Origin: Croceimicrobium sp965228705
GTDB lineage: Bacteria > Bacteroidota > Bacteroidia > Flavobacteriales > Schleiferiaceae
DNA: 64,000 bases
Assembly (NCBI RefSeq): GCF_965228705.1
Contig: NZ_OZ245832.1
Coordinates: 2,356,001 to 2,420,000, forward strand
Reading direction: 5' to 3'
The notes below the pieces were generated by a model. That model was not told the DNA's origin, made no database searches, and saw only the letters and a program-made list of their open reading frames with translations. Position 1 is the stretch's first letter. Each line of letters begins with the position of its first letter. This document shows positions 60,301 through 64,000 of the stretch, piece after piece. The position numbers were made by a program, and so were the translations under genes.

Positions 60301-61285
60301 AAACACACTTACGGTTTATTATCGTACCAGCCCAAGTGGAGCATGGACTCAAGTATGGCAGGATGCAAATAGCGTTTCCAGTTGGACCCAAGCCGTAATA
60401 GCCATTCCATCCAACTCCAGCACCCTGCAATTTGCCTTTGAAGGCTCGGATGATTGGGGTCGTGCCAATGTTTTAGATGACATTCGGGTAGATATACCTG
60501 GAGGATCTAATATTTGCCCTCAAGTGACTAATGTGAGCAGTGCAAACCCAAGTTGCGGAAGCATCGACTTAAGCTGGACCTCATCTTCAGGCGGTTCGAT
60601 TATTGAATACGGCCCCACCGGGTTTAGCCCCGGTAATGGATCTTTCACTGGGGTAGTTACCTCGCCTTATACCTTAAATAATCTAAGTGCCAACACTTCT
60701 TATGATGTGTATATCGCTGATACTTGCGGGGTACTGGATACCGGTGCCTTTAACGGGCCAACTACTGTTAGCACCAACAATTCGGGCTCAGCCAATGCCA
60801 GTTTTGTTTACAATCACAGCACGACAAACATTATGAGCTACAATTTTGACGCTTCAGCTTCAAGCGGAAACATTCAAAATTATGTTTGGGACTTTGGTGA
60901 CGGCTATGTAGGCAACGGAGTTACCGTAAACCACACCTATACCAGCGCTGGAGTGTATACCGTAGAATTGATATTAGTAAGCTCCTGCGGTAATGATACC
61001 CTTACGCAAACCATTGCAGATGTAAGTACATCCGAATGGAAAGCCAGCGATTTGAAGCTGTATCCTAATCCGGCTAAAGATCAAATTAAACTGGAATTAC
61101 CCAAGAGCGGAAAAGTAGAAGTTGCCTTGCGAGATGCCAGCGGTCGTACCGTTCGCCGCTGGACCCTTGAGGTGGAAGCCCAGGAAGCCCAAGAATTAAA
61201 CCTTGATGGATTAAGCAAGGGCGTTTACCTAATTGACATTAATCAAAGCGAGCTTCATTACCAAGAGCGTTTGCTCCTTAAATAA
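57329..61285 (+). CDS. T9SS-exported multidomain repeat protein (choice-of-anchor/MAM-like, FN3, PKD)
   Basis: A 1318-residue secreted protein. After a signal peptide (residues 1-21) come three closely related modules beginning at about residues 23, 289 and 544. Each opens with C..SLPFTENF...GCF, has a GG.STGGDLDGT and DSDDAGSG stretch, and closes with WAWWWVIDNF-type ends, followed by an FN3-like part (SVSALNDST...GPxGFxxG...CYDVYI). A fourth, diverged module starts near 898. Then FN3, a PKD domain (about 1154-1235, YVWDFGDG) and a type A sorting domain (1242-1318, LKLYPNPAKDQI). It is probably displayed on the cell surface or released and may bind polysaccharide or other cells. Confidence 0.88.
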   Translation: MALQRLLFLGVLLTMAFSGNGQCPPQSLPFTENFNSSLGCFTVTDGGSTTDTWVQAGPGGGSTGGDLDGTGLVIVDSDDAGSGNTLDETLSSPYIDASNLVGTLYLEFDHFFRSLNTNDSGWVEVWDSTQWISVYSTATTIGAFNNPDHQQIDISAYAHDSLQVRFRYVDNGSWAWWWVIDNFKVESVLCPAPNIQSVSALNDSTFTIDLLSLEDTLAFEWGPVGFSQGTGCIGTKATNGNLNINLSNSDAGSCFNQLTAGQCYDVYIAGSCPGGGYSGYIGPFTFCTPCATVSLPFTESFDQGLGCFNVVDGGTSTDTWRPAPAGGGSTGGDLDGTPHVEVDSDDAGSGETLDELLISPIIDASAISGSLILEFDQYYNNIGSDSAAVEVYDGTTWHLVYSEHSDKGAFGNPDHQYIDISTYANANLQVRFVYRDNGSWAWWWIIDNFSVRDVLCTPSSGFNAGYVGSDSVNLNWNLGTSHGYIIEWGISGFNPGSGTQTSSTTANSMGIPNLSLNTTYDFYLLDSCSGAITDTLGPITVSTACATQSIPFSENFDLGQGCFTIIDGGSTADTWVAAPAGGLTSGGDLDGTPMMEADSDAAGSGGVTMFETLTSPILDATSYMSAGALTLSFDQYYRHLGSGSASVEVYDGSTWNQVANFTSTLGAFSAPDSQSIDITAYANPNLQVRFIYDDGGSWAWYWLVDNFKVEGQPCGAVSAADSISVGTNNINFNWVSANGSLWNINWGPAGFRQGTTVSGNYIAGVNTNSYNLNGLQSGTCYDIYIQDTCAGVGSGSWFGPLSVCTDISCFPPSNIAISNINTNSASVSWVGFAGSYEYSVVTSASANPANGTIGSTSGLNASLSGLNSASAYCLFVRGICAPGDTSAWAGPVCFTTACQSFTAPYLEDFEGPTSACWSNVQISGTKNWSIGSGSSGGSITSAYGGMFNAVFTSSSGGPHVTQYLSPIIDASALSATELSFWYGQESWAGDQNTLTVYYRTSPSGAWTQVWQDANSVSSWTQAVIAIPSNSSTLQFAFEGSDDWGRANVLDDIRVDIPGGSNICPQVTNVSSANPSCGSIDLSWTSSSGGSIIEYGPTGFSPGNGSFTGVVTSPYTLNNLSANTSYDVYIADTCGVLDTGAFNGPTTVSTNNSGSANASFVYNHSTTNIMSYNFDASASSGNIQNYVWDFGDGYVGNGVTVNHTYTSAGVYTVELILVSSCGNDTLTQTIADVSTSEWKASDLKLYPNPAKDQIKLELPKSGKVEVALRDASGRTVRRWTLEVEAQEAQELNLDGLSKGVYLIDINQSELHYQERLLLK

Positions 61286-61309
61286 TCTACAAAAGACCAA
61301 CCACCATAG

Positions 61310-61333
61310 CCACCCCCTCGGGGGTGGTTTTTT
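61310..61333 (+). terminator. Intrinsic terminator after the T9SS cargo gene
   Basis: CCACCCC / GGGGTGG stem with a CTCG loop, followed by TTTTTT. It may also serve the opposing comF gene. Confidence 0.8.
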
Positions 61334-61336
61334 ATT

Positions 61337-62029
61337 TTAGGCATGCGCTAAGGTTAGAACCGAAAATCGACTTTCGGGAGCTTGAGCCAAGACCTGCAAG
61401 CAAGCTTCTAAAGTGGCTCCAGTGGTTATTACATCATCCACCAAAAGAATATGCAAACCCGCCAGTTTTGCGGGATCCTTTAATTGAAAAACGGAGTTCA
61501 CCTGTTGCCAGCGATTAAAACGCCTTTCCTTGGTTTGAGAATTTCGATAACGCACGCGTCTCAGCTGATCCAAGACCAATGGCTTGCTCAGTTCAGCACT
61601 CAAACCTTCGGCAATGGCCTGAGCTTGATTATACCCTCTTTTCCTTTGCTTCCGCGGATGAAGCGGCACCGGAACTATTACATCAGGGGAAGCTAACAAA
61701 GGACTGTCCCGCCATTCTCTGGCAAGCTGACCCCCTAAAAAATAAGCGAGCTTCTCCTGATCTCGATACTTAAAGGCATGCATAAGCTTTTGCACCTTAC
61801 CCGCCTTTTGGAAGTGCAACCAGGCACCAGCATAGCGTAAGGGAAACCTTCCGATAAACCGTCGAAAGACCGGGTTATCCTGATACTTCTCAAAATCCGT
61901 GCGCGGTAAGTCGGCTTTGCAGGCCAGACAAATATGTCTTTCGGGGCGAAAGAGCTTTTGCTCACAGGCCAAACAAGAAGGCGGAAAAATTAAATCCACA
62001 AAATCCCGGAGATAAACAAATGGCTTCAT
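61337..62029 (-). CDS. comF: ComF family phosphoribosyltransferase-like protein
   Basis: A 230-residue ComF protein. A four-cysteine zinc ribbon at the N-terminus (PPSCLACEQKLF...ICLACKADLP) precedes a PRTase domain with VPVPLHPRKQRKRGYNQAQAIAEGL and the PRPP loop ILLVDDVITTGATLEAC. ComF aids DNA uptake and recombination in competent bacteria by an unknown mechanism. Start MKPFVYLRDFVDLIFPPS (62029) is family-like; seven upstream residues are in frame but unneeded. Confidence 0.88.
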   Translation of the reverse strand: MKPFVYLRDFVDLIFPPSCLACEQKLFRPERHICLACKADLPRTDFEKYQDNPVFRRFIGRFPLRYAGAWLHFQKAGKVQKLMHAFKYRDQEKLAYFLGGQLAREWRDSPLLASPDVIVPVPLHPRKQRKRGYNQAQAIAEGLSAELSKPLVLDQLRRVRYRNSQTKERRFNRWQQVNSVFQLKDPAKLAGLHILLVDDVITTGATLEACLQVLAQAPESRFSVLTLAHA

Positions 62030-62091
62030 GTTTTTACCGCCAAATACCAACCTTTAAAATGGAAAGCGGCAGAACAAACATTTAGAAACGT

Positions 62092-64000
62092 CTAAAGAAA
62101 TGCCTTTACTTGCAAATTACCGGTATGAATAGCAAAAGCCTCTCGGCTAAAGCGACCTGAATAATTAAGGCTTAGAACGATATTCTTGAGGAAAGTACGC
62201 TGTAAGGTAAGGCTTATGGCCAGGTTATCACCGGGCTTAAAAGCTTGCAGCATTTCAAAAGCAGCAGGGCTATTTACATCTCCTTCGAAATTATTACGGA
62301 TATAAGCCACCTCCCCTTGCATGGCAATTTCACTGGCCAAATTATAATTAAGGTTGAGGCTAAATTCCTGAGCCGCTAAGCTATTTGCATCGGCCCCTGA
62401 ACTTTCCTCTTCCCTTAATTCATAGGCTCCGGTTAAAGTAAGTTTCTGCCCTTCTTGATAACTTAAGCTTAGGGTATTGGCCAGAGCTTGTAAATCAAAA
62501 TTTCGACTGGCGAAATTGCCGGACCGATTACGCTTATCCTCTAAATTCCCTTGATATCGGAGCACAAAGGCTTGATCAAATGCATAACGCAAACCCAGTC
62601 TATGCGCATTCAAAACGCGCTCCTCAATTCCAAAGCTGAGCAAATTGCGATTGCTACTACGATTAAAATTATAGTCGGCGCCAAAACCTAAAGCACTGCG
62701 ATTAAAAAAGAGACTTTGACGAAAGGCATTGTTCTCAGAAACCAGCAATGTATCTTCCCTTAACTTACGGAAGGGATTTAGCTCATTTATTCCCTCTTCC
62801 AAAAGGGTTTTACGTTCCAATTGATAGGAGCTGATTAAAGAAAACTTGCGCATCCAGGAGCGATAACCTTCTTGAGCCGATTGCCAGGTGCGTGGCGCCT
62901 GAATATTAAAGCTCTGTCCAAATTTCACGATACTGGTTCGGAAAAACTCTAAGTTAGGACTGAAGACTCTTACAAAAGTGGCCAGATCCGGACTGGGAGC
63001 AATTTCAAATTCGTCCAACTCCCGAATGCCATTGCCATTATAATCTACATGGGTATGGGTTCCGGTACCTGCGGGTACTTCGATATAAGTAAAGCTTCGG
63101 CGTGGTTCAGTGCCCGAACCGCTTTCATAAAAGCTTTGACTGCGCAAGGCTCCCTTTAAAAATCCCTGCTGATAGTCGAGGCGACTGGTTAAACTTCGAT
63201 GTAATGCTTGCTCTTCGGGTTGCAGAATTTGCAGGTTTCGATAATAGGTCGATAGGGAAAGTCGACCATTGCTCGGACTGCGCCAGTGCCCTTTACCGAA
63301 AAAGGTATAAGCATAGGTAAAAGGTTGCAAGTCTTTAACCCGCACCGAATCATCAAAACGCTGTAAAAAGCCAAACTCCAAAAAGCTGCGATTGGTATCG
63401 CCAAAACCTTGAAATACTTGATACTCTAAAAACGAATATGAGGCAGCACTTAGGCTATCGGTGCTTATTTCCTTTCGGTTCCATTCACCAATGGATTTAA
63501 TGCCCAGCCACGATTCCTTTAGCCAGTAATAGCGACTGCGAATTTGTTCCCTTAGAAACTGTTCCTTTAGCTGTGGACTTTGGGTTTGAGTAAGGCTTAT
63601 TTTAAAATCACTAATCCAGGAGGAATCACGATAAGCTCCATCAACACTTTGACGAAAACCTTCTTTCAATGGGCTATTTAAAAATTGAAATTGGGCACCA
63701 AAATTCAAGGAATCGCGATAATACCGAAAAGCCAAGGCCCCATTTTGCAAAGCTCCTTGATAGTTCAGGGGAAGGTTCCAATCGCGGGCGAATTCTACCG
63801 CATATATGCGCTCTACAGTGCTAAAACCAGGATTATTGAATTGATACGCCGCCTTAAGCTCTGCTTTCCCCTTTTTAAATTTAGGGCGAAAGGCATATTC
63901 GAGCTTTCCGGCCAAACCATCATCATTAGAGCGATCGCGATCCGAAAAGAGATTTAAACGATTATTACTGGCTGCCATTTCCAAATTCAAGCTCTGGTTT
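62092..64000 (-). CDS. Large outer-membrane/beta-barrel-like protein (partial, 5' end outside window)
   Basis: The frame is open through the window end, so the N-terminus is missing; at least 636 residues are present. The visible part is a long series of amphipathic beta-strands rich in Arg, Tyr, Phe and Asn (LSLSYQEGQKLTLTGAYELRE, NIVLSLNYSGRFSREAF), resembling a repetitive outer-membrane barrel. One segment, DYNGNGIRELDEFEIAPSPD, is a calcium-loop-like (DxNxNG...E) motif, apparently at a loop. No family name can be given; a conserved Bacteroidota outer-membrane protein is likely. Confidence 0.6.
   Translation of the reverse strand, partial: NQSLNLEMAASNNRLNLFSDRDRSNDDGLAGKLEYAFRPKFKKGKAELKAAYQFNNPGFSTVERIYAVEFARDWNLPLNYQGALQNGALAFRYYRDSLNFGAQFQFLNSPLKEGFRQSVDGAYRDSSWISDFKISLTQTQSPQLKEQFLREQIRSRYYWLKESWLGIKSIGEWNRKEISTDSLSAASYSFLEYQVFQGFGDTNRSFLEFGFLQRFDDSVRVKDLQPFTYAYTFFGKGHWRSPSNGRLSLSTYYRNLQILQPEEQALHRSLTSRLDYQQGFLKGALRSQSFYESGSGTEPRRSFTYIEVPAGTGTHTHVDYNGNGIRELDEFEIAPSPDLATFVRVFSPNLEFFRTSIVKFGQSFNIQAPRTWQSAQEGYRSWMRKFSLISSYQLERKTLLEEGINELNPFRKLREDTLLVSENNAFRQSLFFNRSALGFGADYNFNRSSNRNLLSFGIEERVLNAHRLGLRYAFDQAFVLRYQGNLEDKRNRSGNFASRNFDLQALANTLSLSYQEGQKLTLTGAYELREEESSGADANSLAAQEFSLNLNYNLASEIAMQGEVAYIRNNFEGDVNSPAAFEMLQAFKPGDNLAISLTLQRTFLKNIVLSLNYSGRFSREAFAIHTGNLQVKAFL

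Noticed and set aside
57329..61285. Repeated DNA segments suggestive of a repeat array
   Set aside because: The repeats are in frame and encode repeated protein modules; spacing and length do not fit CRISPR or a mobile element.
1..64000. tRNA, rRNA, transposase or phage genes
   Set aside because: Both strands were read for typical tRNA arms, rRNA segments and transposase/integrase motifs and none was seen; a tRNAscan or HMM run could still find one.

Overview
The window looks like chromosome from a marine-type Flavobacteriales bacterium (Bacteroidota; Cryomorphaceae/Schleiferiaceae-like is my inference). The evidence is a cbb3 oxidase with fused CcoN-CcoO, a type IX secretion (T9SS) C-terminal sorting domain, many outer-membrane lipoproteins and porins, and promoters of the Bacteroidota form (-7 box TAnnTTTG). 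Most of the window is moderately GC-balanced and densely coding; bases 1-1000 and 5900-8860 are visibly more AT-rich. No rRNA, tRNA, transposase, phage or CRISPR was seen.

Layout. 1-1584: a gene end and two unknown proteins. 1684-4314: haem/iron ABC importer (hmuTUV). 4449-5894: secreted amidohydrolase. 5905-8860: accessory island of small cassettes bounded by attC-like hairpins, carrying a DUF4375-like protein, an AbiEi/AbiEii-type toxin-antitoxin pair and a small membrane protein. 8864-13152: two DUF4386 membrane proteins, an MDR oxidoreductase and an unusual TPR-AraC regulator. 13199-16494: AMP nucleosidase, a membrane protein/XRE pair, asparaginase, TatD. 16717-21422: an operon with an SDR, a KAS III-like protein lacking two of three catalytic residues, a solute symporter and an acyl-CoA ligase. 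21452-29407: TPR-like protein, lipoproteins, porins, hydrolase, thioesterase, YceI, thioredoxin. 29399-34265: CcoI copper ATPase, an FNR-like regulator, a lone cyclic-nucleotide-binding-fold protein and a flavoprotein reductase. 34312-42595: OsmC fusion, aldehyde dehydrogenase, Dps, acylphosphatase, RbfA, LolC/E-type permease, DusB, CPBP protease. 42700-48797: ccoS-NO-Q-P-G-H and a TauE/SafE-type protein. 48879-53341: hemN, hemJ, three tandem copies of a short noncoding RNA gene, a cyclase and hemW. 53341-64000: histidine kinase, OmpA lipoprotein, Ig-like lipoprotein, a 1318-residue T9SS-exported repeat protein, ComF and a partial large outer-membrane protein.

How the genes work together. The strongest theme is low-oxygen respiration. 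Five promoters (yceI-porin, ccoI, the CNB-fold gene, the cco operon, hemN) each carry an FNR-like box of the form TGAY-N4-RTCA centred exactly 29.5 bp upstream of the -7 box. Another copy sits just in front of the regulator's own -7 box. This points to one local FNR-type regulon joining oxidase structure, copper supply, haem synthesis and an outer-membrane porin/YceI pair. The second notable element is the 610-base gap after hemJ, which holds three promoter-RNA-terminator units with an identical 35-nt 5' part and covarying terminator stems. The third is the cassette island, in which each complete cassette begins with a 10-mer that is the exact reverse complement of its end, as in integron cassettes, although no integrase is in view.
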